Assembly (NCBI RefSeq): GCF_007725405.1
Contig: NZ_CP042163.1
Coordinates: 248,001-312,000 of the forward strand
Origin: Shouchella miscanthi
Lineage (GTDB): Bacteria; Bacillota; Bacilli; Bacillales; Bacillaceae_D
DNA: 64,000 bases
Direction of reading: 5' to 3'
The translations under genes were made by a program, and so were the position numbers. The notes under the pieces are model-generated. The model ran no database searches. It saw nothing but the letters and a program-made list of their open reading frames with translations, and had not been told where the DNA came from. Shown one piece after another: positions 1-8,527 of this stretch (positions within the stretch are counted from its first letter, which is position 1; every line of letters starts with the position of its first letter).

Positions 1-555
1 TTGATTCAAGTAACCGATTTGTCGATCCTATATGATCATCATGTTGTAAATGAACCGATCAGTTTTACGATTCAACATGGCGATCGTATTTTACTGGATG
101 GCAAGAATGGAAGCGGAAAAAGTAGTGTGTTAAAGCTGATTTTAGGTGACGCTATACAGTATAAAGGTACTGTAACCAAAGGGTCTAACTTACGGATTTC
201 ATACGTTCAGCAAGACACTTCTGGTTTAAAGGGAATGCTTTCTGACTTTATTGAAAAGCATCGTCTTGATGAAACCTTATTCAAATCGATTTTAAGAAAA
301 ATGGATTTTGAGCGGAACCAATTTGAGAAGGAGATCAGTAACTATTCAGGTGGACAAAAAAAGAAACTATTAATCGCTAAAAGTTTATGTGAAAAAGCAC
401 ATCTATACATTTGGGATGAACCATTGAACTTTATTGACATCTATTCACGAATGCAAATCGAAGCGTTAATAGAGGAATTTTCCCCCACGATGCTGTTCGT
501 TGAGCACGATAAGTCTTTTCAGCAGTCCATTGCGACAAAAGTTGTTTCAATGTAA
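1..555 (+). CDS. ABC-F family ATP-binding protein (C-terminal part, cut by window edge)
   Basis: One nucleotide-binding domain is visible with no membrane segment: Walker A GKNGSGKS (residues 34-41 of the visible part), signature SGGQ (about 116-119), Walker B ending IWDE (about 137-140) and an H-loop His in FVEHD (about 169). The degenerate signature and Walker B, and an end soon after the H-loop, fit the second ABC module of an ABC-F protein of the Vga/Lsa/Msr antibiotic-protection type. ABC-F proteins act on the ribosome rather than transporting. The TTG at base 1 is probably internal, because these proteins are about 500 residues and the N-terminal module lies outside the window. Which antibiotic, if any, is affected cannot be read. 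A terminator follows 10 bases after the stop. Confidence 0.75.
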   Translation: MIQVTDLSILYDHHVVNEPISFTIQHGDRILLDGKNGSGKSSVLKLILGDAIQYKGTVTKGSNLRISYVQQDTSGLKGMLSDFIEKHRLDETLFKSILRKMDFERNQFEKEISNYSGGQKKKLLIAKSLCEKAHLYIWDEPLNFIDIYSRMQIEALIEEFSPTMLFVEHDKSFQQSIATKVVSM

Positions 556-564
556 GAACAAGAG

Positions 565-600
565 TCAAGGAGGGGAGAAAATGAACCCCTCCTTGATTTT
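565..600 (+). terminator. Rho-independent terminator after the ABC-F gene
   Basis: TCAAGGAGGGG (565-575) pairs perfectly with CCCCTCCTTGA (586-596), followed by a T-rich tail. Confidence 0.85.
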
Positions 601-654
601 TGTCTGTTTTAAATGTAACTAGTTGAAACCAAGTTGCTGACAGATCAACTATAC

Positions 655-1443
655 TTAGGTGCTTTGATTTCTTGTATACAGGCACTCTTTATAATTAACT
701 ATTATTATGATTAGCGCAATTAGTAAATAGAATAGAGAAGTAACTGTTAAAATAGTTAGTAATTCCCCTACTTGTATGGCGATTGTGAAATTGAAGAATT
801 GATGGATTGAAATAGGGATTAAAAGGTTTTTATGTATAGTGAAAAAGGCTGTTATTATGATTGAAATAGCCATAATACCAATCAAGAAAGAGAAAATATA
901 CTGCAATAAGTGTATTCCTGTATAACCTGATAGAAACCATAACGGTGTATGCCAGAACCCCCAAAAAAAGCCAACAATAATTGATGAAATCAAAGGGTTG
1001 TAAACTTCTTGCAATTCTTTTAAAACAAATCCTCTCCATCCTAATTCTTCTCCGAGGGGTCCTAATAGTAAATTGTAACCGAAGATTATAAGTAACGAAG
1101 TCCATGAAGCAAGTAGTTGGTCATATACAGGAATGTCCCAAATGAAATAGGTTGTAAAAATACTGCAAAGCAAGACGATTAATGACATCATACTAATACT
1201 GAACATAGTAGACCATTTAATTCTCTTATTAAATTGTCTTTTAACAAATAGCCATAAATTTTCTTCAGGATAGATTCTTCGAAACATCAACACAAAAACA
1301 AACGTTGACGTCCAAGAGGAGAGCACAATAAATAGATCAATTAGAAAATGCGACTCGAGCAAAAACATTAGGAAACCTATAAAAAGAAGAAGAACATAGA
1401 ACATCATATAAGTGCTCATGATATATTCCTTAACCATTTTCAA
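655..1443 (-). CDS. CPBP family intramembrane glutamic endopeptidase
   Basis: A polytopic protein of 262 residues with about eight hydrophobic segments. It has the CPBP (Abi/CAAX-protease-like) motifs: EExxxR in EELGWRGF, a second motif with His in FFWGFWHTP, and a later HQFFNF. These residues form the intramembrane active site in the family. Substrates are unknown; family members act in prenyl-protein processing, signal-peptide clearance or bacteriocin immunity. TTG at 1443 is preferred because GGGGGTG sits 8 bases upstream; an ATG at 1437 is the alternative. It appears monocistronic. Confidence 0.8.
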   Translation of the reverse strand: MKMVKEYIMSTYMMFYVLLLFIGFLMFLLESHFLIDLFIVLSSWTSTFVFVLMFRRIYPEENLWLFVKRQFNKRIKWSTMFSISMMSLIVLLCSIFTTYFIWDIPVYDQLLASWTSLLIIFGYNLLLGPLGEELGWRGFVLKELQEVYNPLISSIIVGFFWGFWHTPLWFLSGYTGIHLLQYIFSFLIGIMAISIIITAFFTIHKNLLIPISIHQFFNFTIAIQVGELLTILTVTSLFYLLIALIIIIVNYKECLYTRNQST

Positions 1444-1554
1444 CGTTTAAGCACCCCCATAATACTAAATAGCCAATGGAACAGTTGACGACTACTCCAC
1501 TGGCTATAAGATTAAACTAGGGTGTTACGCCCAAGTCAATAAACAAATAGTATT

Positions 1555-2361
1555 TTAGTTATCAACTGGGATATATACCTCAAGAAATACCTTCTCATCA
1601 TTTTCTATGTAGGTGATTAGACGGGTTTGGACAAAGGCTAGTCCTTTCGGCTTGAACCCATTTATCTCTGCCCATTCTAAAGTTGACTTAAATAATTTTT
1701 GTTTGATATCGTTAGTCCCACCTTGAAATCTACTATCTTCAACAACTGTATAAATGCATTTCTTATAGTTTAAATCGTGTTCAGCTTTATTTCCGGTGTC
1801 ATGTTTCTGCCTATTTACAATATACATCTTAGAATCCAACAGACCATCTTTATCAAAAGTGAATTGTCTTATTATTTTACTTAGAATATCATCCTTAATC
1901 ATATCCAAATGCTCTAAGATTGTAGGGTATTCAGGGAAAGAGTAGAAATCAGAAAAATTACCGACCACTTGGTACATTGGAAATTCCCTGATTGAATACT
2001 TATTTAAGTGTTTCTCTATATCTTTACAAAACGACTTTGTTTCCCGTAATTTCTGAAGCATAAAGCGATCACGAGAGATTTTTCTTACTAACTCTTCCTC
2101 TTTTATTTGTAATAGAGATTCCAGTTCTTCCATTTCAGTTCCTTCTTGCAGCTTTTTAATATCTTTTAAAGACAAGCTCCTTTTCTTATAGAAGTCTGTA
2201 ACAAGTAATGTATAAATATCTTTATCACGATACTGTCTATAATGATTGCGTTCATCCTGCTTTGGTTTTAGAATGCCTTGATTTTCATAATATCTAAGTG
2301 CATCTCTGGAGACGCCAATCATCTCTAACAACTCACTCGTTTTATAAGTTATTCGTTGCAT
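1555..2361 (-). CDS. MerR family transcriptional regulator with C-terminal effector domain
   Basis: Residues 1-70 form a MerR winged helix (TSELLEMIGVSRDALRYYEN, then the RxYRxYxxxD wing). A coiled-coil linker rich in E/K follows, then about 140 residues that look like a GyrI-like/AraC-effector-type ligand domain. Members of this class bind a small molecule and twist a promoter with an overlong spacer. The ATG at 2361 is chosen over an upstream ATG because GGAG lies 8 bases before it. No obvious partner gene lies downstream. The ligand is not predictable. Confidence 0.8.
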   Translation of the reverse strand: MQRITYKTSELLEMIGVSRDALRYYENQGILKPKQDERNHYRQYRDKDIYTLLVTDFYKKRSLSLKDIKKLQEGTEMEELESLLQIKEEELVRKISRDRFMLQKLRETKSFCKDIEKHLNKYSIREFPMYQVVGNFSDFYSFPEYPTILEHLDMIKDDILSKIIRQFTFDKDGLLDSKMYIVNRQKHDTGNKAEHDLNYKKCIYTVVEDSRFQGGTNDIKQKLFKSTLEWAEINGFKPKGLAFVQTRLITYIENDEKVFLEVYIPVDN

Positions 2362-2461
2362 GTGTATTTCTCCATTTTCTATTAGGATCACTACTATACT
2401 ATCTTGACCGTTTCTGAACTTCTCACCAGTTAATCGTTTGTGGATTTCCTTTTTTTTTCAT

Positions 2462-2482
2462 AACCTGATGATCCATCAGGTT
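2462..2482. repeat. Perfect 9-bp inverted repeat upstream of the MerR gene
   Basis: AACCTGATG (2462-2470), a 3-base spacer, then CATCAGGTT (2474-2482). It lies between the MerR gene and the GNAT gene, both on the minus strand. On that strand an A-run rather than a T-run follows, so it is a poor terminator and may instead be an operator or a stable RNA hairpin. Confidence 0.5.
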
Positions 2483-2522
2483 ATTTGTGAAGGTCGGAGT
2501 GGCCACTTTTGTTTTTATGTAT

Positions 2523-2960
2523 TTATAAAGGTAAACTCATTGAAACGGTTCGTATGTTGAATCCCATTTTCTCATAAAGCTTAATAGCATTATTTCCTAA
2601 AAACGCACTTAAACGTACTTCGGTATGCCCTTCGTCTCTTAGCTGTGCTATAGCTGCTGTCATCAGATGTTTACCCAACCCTTTTCCTCTAAACGCCTGT
2701 ATTATGAAAAGTTCGTAAATAAATCCATGCCTACTATCTGTAAATAGGTCTGTACTGGTGCCAACTAGTATCCAACCAATGACTCTACCATTATCTACTG
2801 CCGCTAAATAATAGCTTCCTTTTATTAAAAGTGATCGAATTAGTTGTTCGCTTTTTTCCGCTGTAGGTTTTGCTGTACCTAACGTGCCATCAGACACAGC
2901 TTGTGGGGAGAGGGATATGATTGTCTCAATTTCTTGATTAGTGGGTCTTCTAATTTCCAT
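2523..2960 (-). CDS. GNAT family N-acetyltransferase
   Basis: Residues about 90-140 carry the acetyl-CoA site: the RGKGLGKHL loop (R/QxxGxG/A) followed by a helix, then NNAIKLYEKMGF, the motif-B end of GNAT enzymes. The fold transfers acetyl from acetyl-CoA to an amine; the substrate is not predictable. I start at the ATG at 2960 (MEIRRP), since the 14-residue upstream extension is lysine-rich and has no ribosome binding site. The site for the chosen start is itself weak (GTGG). About 145 residues, normal for the fold. First of three adjacent GNAT genes. Confidence 0.75.
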   Translation of the reverse strand: MEIRRPTNQEIETIISLSPQAVSDGTLGTAKPTAEKSEQLIRSLLIKGSYYLAAVDNGRVIGWILVGTSTDLFTDSRHGFIYELFIIQAFRGKGLGKHLMTAAIAQLRDEGHTEVRLSAFLGNNAIKLYEKMGFNIRTVSMSLPL

Positions 2961-3024
2961 CGTTAAACCACATCTTTCTTTTTTTGACTTCGCTTTGTGC
3001 ATAGACTTTTTATTTTATGATTCG

Positions 3025-3528
3025 TTAGAGCTTGCGAACATACCGCAAAGATATGTAGGTGTCATTATTAGAATTGCCATAGCTATCTTGTTCATGTATA
3101 CATGAAAATCCCTTTGCTTCATAAAATGGAATTCCTTTATGATTTCCTTTTTGAACGGATACATATTGCTTGAGTGCCCCTAAGTTCTTTTGTTGTTCAG
3201 ATATCGTATCGAGTATTTTCGAGCCGATTCCTTCGCCTCTTCTATCCGGTTTAAGGTACAAAACAAATAATTCTGTGTTCTCATCATCGAGCATCCCACC
3301 AGCTCCGGCACCTATTACATTACCCTCTTCAACTGCAATAAAGTAGCCACCCCATTTTTTATTCACGGTAGTCACTTCTTTCAATATGCTTTCATAGTTA
3401 TAAAATTCCCTAATGATTCGAGCCATATATTCTTTAGAAAAAATGTCGCGATACGTCGCTTTGTAACCTAACGTACATACATCCATAATTCCTTGAATAT
3501 GGTTTATATCTGCTTGTACAATCCTCAC
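3025..3528 (-). CDS. GNAT family N-acetyltransferase
   Basis: 167 residues. The GNAT signature is clear: RRGEGIGSKIL (acetyl-CoA pyrophosphate loop) and NHKGIPFYEAKGFS near the C-terminus. The start is GTG at 3528, with AAGGAGATG ending about 5 bases upstream. An overlapping ATG four bases earlier is out of frame. It lies upstream of, and in the same direction as, the GNAT gene ending at 2523, with a short gap, so co-transcription is possible. Substrate unknown. Confidence 0.8.
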   Translation of the reverse strand: MRIVQADINHIQGIMDVCTLGYKATYRDIFSKEYMARIIREFYNYESILKEVTTVNKKWGGYFIAVEEGNVIGAGAGGMLDDENTELFVLYLKPDRRGEGIGSKILDTISEQQKNLGALKQYVSVQKGNHKGIPFYEAKGFSCIHEQDSYGNSNNDTYISLRYVRKL

Positions 3529-3678
3529 TTTTCATCTCCTTACTTCTCCTTGGCTATAAACAGGATTTTGGATTTACGATTTTTCTCGTCTTCAATATTT
3601 TCCTTTTATCTGACATCATTTTTATATTGTTGCAAGCCCTTCAAAAGCCATGAGGCTAATAGAAAGGAAGGCACGTAC

Positions 3679-4494
3679 TTATTCTCCAACCCAAATTGCC
3701 TTGGTATAAGCAATATTCAATCCCGCTCTCTCCATATTGTTTTGACTGGGGGAACCAAATGAAGCCTGTCCCACAATGAAATGGCATCTTTGTCGTTGTG
3801 CTTGGTAGATCCGGTGTTTTATTAAAGCGCTATGAATGCCTTTATTTCGTAGATGTGGCAATGTAGCCGCGGCAGCTAAAGTAGCGATCCCGTCTTTTGT
3901 AAACAAAACGCCTATTCCAGCGGGTTCGTTTTGATAGCTAGCTATGTAAAAATCCCAATTTTTGAGGTGATGAAGTATTTTATTATTTTGTGCGATGCCA
4001 GCTGTTAAGAATGCGGGCAGTTGGAACCCTTTTGCGTATATTTCTGCATAGGTATCAAATTCGTCTTTTTCTAATTTACGAACATTCATCATCTTTTCAG
4101 TAAATTCATTACATGTTTCAATTGCATTGGTCAAGGGAGTATAAAGAGTTGTATGAAAACCATTATGAAAATAACCGGCTTTATTTAGGGAAGTTAGCAA
4201 TTCTGATGATGTATGAGCCGGAGTTAATTCAAATCGAATTGGAATCTTTTTTTTCTTATAAAAATCGACGATTTTATCTAGCTGTTCTTCGTCGCCATCT
4301 TGCAATCCTTTTACTGTATTAAAGGAAGGTCCTGGTATGTTCTTGGCCGTAAATGCTGTGGCATTCCCAAACTTCTGGATCTCTACGTCCATTGGATTTC
4401 CTTTAATTTTTTGAATTTCAGAAAGTCGAGAACGCAGCATGTCAATTTCTGAGGTTTCTACTTGAACAGCTAATGCCTCATTCATTATGCTCAT
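3679..4494 (-). CDS. GNAT-like acetyltransferase, two-part protein
   Basis: 271 residues. The C-terminal half contains a GNAT core (GIGVLFTKDGIATLAAAAT strand region, then LRNKGIHSALIKHR as the acetyl-CoA loop and helix). The N-terminal 130 residues resemble the degenerate first domain of two-domain GNAT proteins. No specific substrate is indicated. GGAGAGTG precedes the ATG at 4494. It is separated from the next GNAT gene by a region with no clear hairpin. Confidence 0.7.
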   Translation of the reverse strand: MSIMNEALAVQVETSEIDMLRSRLSEIQKIKGNPMDVEIQKFGNATAFTAKNIPGPSFNTVKGLQDGDEEQLDKIVDFYKKKKIPIRFELTPAHTSSELLTSLNKAGYFHNGFHTTLYTPLTNAIETCNEFTEKMMNVRKLEKDEFDTYAEIYAKGFQLPAFLTAGIAQNNKILHHLKNWDFYIASYQNEPAGIGVLFTKDGIATLAAAATLPHLRNKGIHSALIKHRIYQAQRQRCHFIVGQASFGSPSQNNMERAGLNIAYTKAIWVGE

Positions 4495-4791
4495 GTAAGT
4501 TCACTCTCCATATCTAACTTGTTAGTACATCGGCAGACAATAAATGTGCACGTGCGACTGTTCTTTAGTAATGTCACATAGTACATTCATCATGAGAGTA
4601 GTGTTCTTTCAATACTCATTTCCTCATAATAAATATAAAACCCGTTGGTAGTAGATTGCACTTCTACTTAAATTCATACCAACTTGTTTAGTTCTGTTAC
4701 AGGTTAGAGAATTCCTTCTTGTATTTAAAATCCCTTTTCAAAAAAGACTTTGTCCCATTTGGAAACTGTTTAGAAGAGAGGAGAATCATTC

Positions 4792-4959
4792 ATGTCAGAA
4801 AATGAGTTAAACAAATTACTCAGTTTGATTTTAAGGCATACACCAGAAAAGATAGGGCTTAAGTTAGATGAGAGTGGCTATGTGAATGTCAATGATCCTA
4901 TCCATTTTACTCGTTATCTAACTGAATTAGAAGAGAGCTTCCCTTGTTTAGTAAGGTAA
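4792..4959 (+). pseudogene. kptA: Truncated kptA-like gene (RNA 2'-phosphotransferase remnant)
   Basis: The ATG follows a good ribosome binding site (GAGAGGAGAA). The first 37 codons give LNKLLSLILRHTPEKIGLKL and then DESGYVNV, which matches the N-terminus of KptA/Tpt1 RNA 2'-phosphotransferases. That family is about 180 residues. Here the similarity breaks near codon 37 and the frame stops at codon 56, with an opposite-strand gene directly downstream, so the NAD-binding and catalytic part is missing. The start and SD are intact, so a 55-residue peptide may still be made. A deletion joining the stub to the neighbouring gene is the likely cause. Confidence 0.6.
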
Positions 4960-4964
4960 GCTCT
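4934..4964. terminator. Hairpin between convergent genes, overlapping the kptA stub stop
   Basis: AGAGCTT (4934-4940) pairs with AAGCTCT (4958-4964), with extra CCTT/AAGG pairing inside. The T-run is short (TTTAATCTT). It could stop transcription from either side. Confidence 0.5.
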
Positions 4965-4970
4965 TTAATC

Positions 4971-5747
4971 TTAAGAAGTGTGGCGTTTTTCGTACCATAG
5001 CTTATAGGCTTGAAGTAATGAAAGGAGTGTAGAGGAATCGACTGTTTTCATTTTATATACATAGTGAAGTTCTTGAATGACGAAATCATTGGGAAGATAG
5101 GCTTCCAAAATACTTAGTTGATCTTGTATGGTGGTTGCCCAACTTTGATCCTCCACATTTATTGTTAAATAGGCACCGCGTATCATTTTCTTAATCATGC
5201 TTTGCTTAACTAATGCTGAAGTTGCAGTTCCGCTTTTTAATGTATCCATAAACTGATTGACTTGCGGTATAAGATCTTTATTTAACGAGCTGCTGATTTG
5301 CTTAGTAGGTTTCATCATAGGGAATTGAAGGGAGAGGTCTTCTCCATGTATACAACAACAGACGTGTTTTAGCCAAAATCCCCACTCATGGTAGTGATCG
5401 GAGTGAAGGGCTTCTTTTACCAATCCCATATCGTAATCTACTTTTGTTAGTTGCTTATGTTTTTTTACTAGTTCGTGTGTTTCTGCATAAAGCCTATTTT
5501 TGGTGTTTGAACTAATGGGATAATACAAGATAACGGTTAAGTCTAAATCTGATTTAAAAAGGATGGCTTCTCCTCGTGCAACACTTCCGTATACATAAAT
5601 GCTATGTACGTTTTCTCCTAAACAATTTTGTAGTAATTGCAGCACGGTGTGTAGTAGAGGCTTGATATGGTGCTGTAATTTATTTAGATGAGTCGGATTC
5701 ACGATATACCCGTTTTGGTCAGTACCCATCCTAGTTGGTAATTTCAT
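4971..5747 (-). CDS. Nucleotidyltransferase-domain protein (aminoglycoside adenylyltransferase-like)
   Basis: 258 residues. The N-terminal half has the polymerase-beta-type nucleotidyltransferase motif: YGSVARGEA, nine bases of loop, then SDLDLTVI (GSxxRG...SDxDL), with a third acidic residue expected near KVDYDMG. The C-terminal half is helical, as in AadA/ANT enzymes. It could adenylate an aminoglycoside, but the sequence does not match a named resistance enzyme, so drug modification is inference. AAGGGGTG lies 5 bases before the ATG. Convergent with the kptA stub. Confidence 0.7.
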   Translation of the reverse strand: MKLPTRMGTDQNGYIVNPTHLNKLQHHIKPLLHTVLQLLQNCLGENVHSIYVYGSVARGEAILFKSDLDLTVILYYPISSNTKNRLYAETHELVKKHKQLTKVDYDMGLVKEALHSDHYHEWGFWLKHVCCCIHGEDLSLQFPMMKPTKQISSSLNKDLIPQVNQFMDTLKSGTATSALVKQSMIKKMIRGAYLTINVEDQSWATTIQDQLSILEAYLPNDFVIQELHYVYKMKTVDSSTLLSLLQAYKLWYEKRHTS

Positions 5748-6011
5748 ACGCTCACCCCTTTGTAATGTAGCGGTACATTCTCTACTTACTATTACAACGC
5801 TTTACTTTATTATAATCCATCTGTAAACCGTATTATCCGAGAAGTGGCGTGGTGCTTCAGCTAACATGACATTTTTTCTGTCGTTAGTTGGTGGAAAAGA
5901 TTATTTATCTTGTGACAGGTGTACTTTGATGATTGAACGATAATGAAGTTTTAAAAATCGAAAAAAGGCTATGTTCTAATGGATAACTACTTTTTGAAAG
6001 GTTTGGTATTT

Positions 6012-6644
6012 ATGAAGAAAACGACAACGTTGATGGTTACATCTATTTTTGCTGCGGGCTCACTATTGTTTGCGGCTTGCAGTGATTCAGATGTAAATCA
6101 AGAACCTGCTGAAGAGAACACTTCTAATCAAGGGAACACAGATGAAAATGAACATACTCAAACGAATGATGAAGAGGATGAGACTATTGGTGAAAACGCT
6201 GGAGAGGACCAAATGGATTTGAAGGTTGGAGACACAGCGATTATGCACAGTAACATCTCTTCTTTTGAATTTACGCTGAACAGTGTTGAGATGGTTGATG
6301 AAGTGGACGGTGAAATGTCCGATTTAGACGCTTTTGTCTCTGCTTCCATTACGATTAAAAATATTGGTGATGAACCCATTGAGGCAAAAGAAAATGCTGG
6401 TTTATTTGAATACACGGCTGACCTTGACGGGTCTGGATTCGGTGATGAAGCTGAATATACTGAGGATTATCAGGATGGTGCCATTGAAGGGGAATTAGCT
6501 CCTGGAGAAGAGGTTACAGGCACCGCTTTGTATACGAGCTACATAGATGATGAGAATTACATTCGTGTAAAAGCTGGAACGGCTGCGACCGGATTAATTA
6601 ATAACGCTGTCTTTACTTTTAGTGAGGATGAGTTGATCAAATAA
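6012..6644 (+). CDS. DUF4352-domain lipoprotein
   Basis: A lipoprotein signal peptide (MKKTTTLMVTS..., hydrophobic stretch, LLFAAC lipobox with Cys about residue 23) precedes a strongly acidic linker of about 45 residues. A DUF4352-type beta-sandwich domain follows (LKVGDTAIMHS ... SFEFTLNSVE ... SASITIKNIGDEPI). The protein should be anchored to the outer face of the membrane. ATG at 6012 is preferred over the ATG at 5979, because the signal peptide then starts normally and GAAAGG lies upstream. Its natural terminator appears to be split by the insertion element that follows. Function unknown. Confidence 0.75.
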   Translation: MKKTTTLMVTSIFAAGSLLFAACSDSDVNQEPAEENTSNQGNTDENEHTQTNDEEDETIGENAGEDQMDLKVGDTAIMHSNISSFEFTLNSVEMVDEVDGEMSDLDAFVSASITIKNIGDEPIEAKENAGLFEYTADLDGSGFGDEAEYTEDYQDGAIEGELAPGEEVTGTALYTSYIDDENYIRVKAGTAATGLINNAVFTFSEDELIK

Positions 6645-6656
6645 AATATTCCTATT

Positions 6657-6664
6657 AAGCCCTT
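6657..6664 (+). terminator. Left arm of a terminator split by the insertion element
   Basis: AAGCCCTT starts 13 bases after the lipoprotein stop. Its perfect complement AAGGGCTT, followed by TTTT, lies at 8122-8133 just beyond the IS. Joined without the IS, the two halves form a standard hairpin-plus-T-run. Confidence 0.55.
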
Positions 6665-6674
6665 GCATGGGTAG

Positions 6675-8112
6675 TGACCCCCAATAGTTAGAGTTTCATT
6701 TATGCAGTTAATTGGCTAAACTGAGTTCGGTATTGTACCGGGCTTAGTCCAGCCAATTTTTGTTTTATTCGCTTTGTATTGTAATATTCGACATACGCTT
6801 CGATTCGTTGTTTTAAGATCTCAAAGTCCACAAGAACTTCACATAGTACATTTCCTGTTTCATGATGCCGAAAAAGTTCTCCGTAGCTTCATTGTCTGCA
6901 CACGTCGCTTTACCAGACATACTTTGATAAATCTTGTTTTCTTTCAACGTGCTTAGCCATCGTTGATGTTGATAATGCCACCCTTGATCCGAGTGGTATC
7001 GAGCATCTTTTTTCATAATCGTAATGACCTGGTCAAGTGGTTTTAGAACTAAATCGAGCGTTGGTTTTTTCGTTAGCCCAAACGAAAGGATTTCCCCATT
7101 ATACAAGTACATAATCGGACTGAAATACATTTTTTGACCTTCGGTACATTTAAACTCAGTGACGTCCGTCACTACTTTTTGGATACGAATACTTGTCTTA
7201 AATCGGCGATTTAAGCGGTTTTTGGCTACATTCCCGACCGTCCCTTTATAGGAGCGATACCGTGACTTACGTGTAAACTTTGCACACATCAACCCTAATG
7301 CTTTCATAAGCCTCTGAACTTTTTTATGATTGATGACGTATCCTCTCTTTCTTAATTCTGAATGAATGCGACGATAGCCATACCTTCCTTTATGCTCTTG
7401 AAAAAGTTCACGAATCAGTGCTTTCCACTTTTGATCTGGGTCGGATTTCTTGAATTGGTTCATATGATAGTGATAGGTTGCTGATGGTATACCGACCTTG
7501 GCCAATACGCTTTTTAATGGGAATCCTTCTTCTTTGAGTTCGAATGCCAGCGCTGCTTGTGCTTTTCGAGGAGTGTCCGGGTTCTCCCGAAAAGCGTTCA
7601 ACTTTTTTAAATAAGCAACCTCCAAACGAAGCTCTTCGATCTCCATTTCTAATTGTTTTTCGCGTGATTCTTCTTTCTTTACTGGTTGTTTTTTCTTTTT
7701 CGTCATGGGAGGTCGTCCTTTCGGCTGATTCAGACCTTCCACGCCTTTTTCTCTATACTTCTTTTTCCAATTAGAAATTAAAGGTGGGTTGGTTAACCCA
7801 AATTCAATCGCTGTATCTTGGAACGAGGCGCCAGTCCGTTCCATATAGTGTAATACATCGAGTTTAAATGAAACAGAGTAAGTTGCCTTTTTACGTTTTC
7901 TTTTAATCCCATCTACGCCAAACGCTTGAAATGCGCGTACCCACCTTCGAATGATTTTTGTATCAGGGATGTTATATTTTTTAGCGAGTAATTGATACCC
8001 CAGGTATCCATCTACATATTCTTTAATGATTTTCAGTTTAAATTCGTCACTATATTTTGCCATAGAAAAAACACCCCAAGTGTTAGATTTTTACTCTAAC
8101 ATTTGGGGTGCA
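6675..8112. mobile_element. IS3 family (IS150 group) insertion sequence, degenerate
   Basis: Imperfect terminal inverted repeats bound the element: TGACCCCCAATAGTTAGAGT at 6675-6694 against TGCACCCCAAATGTTAGAGT, read on the minus strand, at 8112-8093 (16 of 20 match). Similarity continues outward for a few bases (GGGT), so the true ends may be 2-4 bases further out. I see no clear 3-4 bp target duplication. The interior is a single IS3-type transposase reading leftward, damaged near its C-terminus. Confidence 0.85.
6700..8063 (-). pseudogene. IS3/IS150-group transposase, OrfA and OrfB in one frame, C-terminal frameshift
   Basis: Two N-terminal HTH domains (IIKEYVDGYLGYQLLAKKY; VLHYMERTGASFQDTAIEF) are followed by a coiled coil and an rve-type DDE integrase core: first Asp in VVTDVTEF, second in RYHSDQGWHY, Glu in DNEATENFFG. 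The open frame stops at 6813 after MYYVKFLWTLRS. Shifting one base near 6840-6844 restores the normal IS3 ending (EVLVDFEILKQRIEAYVEYY, then LAGLSPVQYRT) down to a TAA at 6700-6702. So a single base appears lost and about 46 C-terminal residues are out of frame. OrfA and OrfB normally need a -1 shift; here the A6G heptamer (7602-7608, minus strand) remains but both parts share a frame. Confidence 0.85.
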
Positions 8113-8121
8113 GCACCCTAT

Positions 8122-8133
8122 AAGGGCTTTTTT
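8122..8133 (+). terminator. Right arm and T-run of the split terminator
   Basis: AAGGGCTT followed by TTTT, complementary to 6657-6664 on the other side of the IS. Alone it cannot form the hairpin. Confidence 0.5.
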
Positions 8134-8527
8134 GTGCGTGATCATCCGTTTCCTTGAAAAATGGGGAGAGGAGTTCGGATGGTGTGTGACTCTCCTTTTT
8201 TAGAGATGACGAAAATGTCACATGAACCTTTGATTTGTCATCTGAATCGCACGACGTAGAGTAAAGAAAGAATTAGAGTATAGTTATACCAACTTACTTA
8301 GAATGTACCAAATGATACATCTGAAACGAAATGAAAGGAAGTCCATTTTATAGCTAGAGGAGAGGTGCTCAACAGTCATAGAAATCAGACCATTGTAAAA
8401 CAGGGTTCATTCGTTGCCATCTGTACGGCGTCTTGTTTTCTCAAAGTCATCGAGGTTATATTAGCTGGGTTTACCAGTAGTAAAAAAGTACCTTGATAGG
8501 TGCTTTAATAGAGAGGAAGAAAAAGTT
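8134..8527. other. Non-coding stretch between the IS and the YxeA-like gene
   Basis: No supported gene. It holds a hairpin with GGAGAG (8165-8170) and CTCTCC (8190-8195) followed by six T, probably a weak terminator on the plus strand. GAGAGGAAG near 8511 is the ribosome binding site of the next gene. No repeat or RNA is recognised. Confidence 0.5.
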
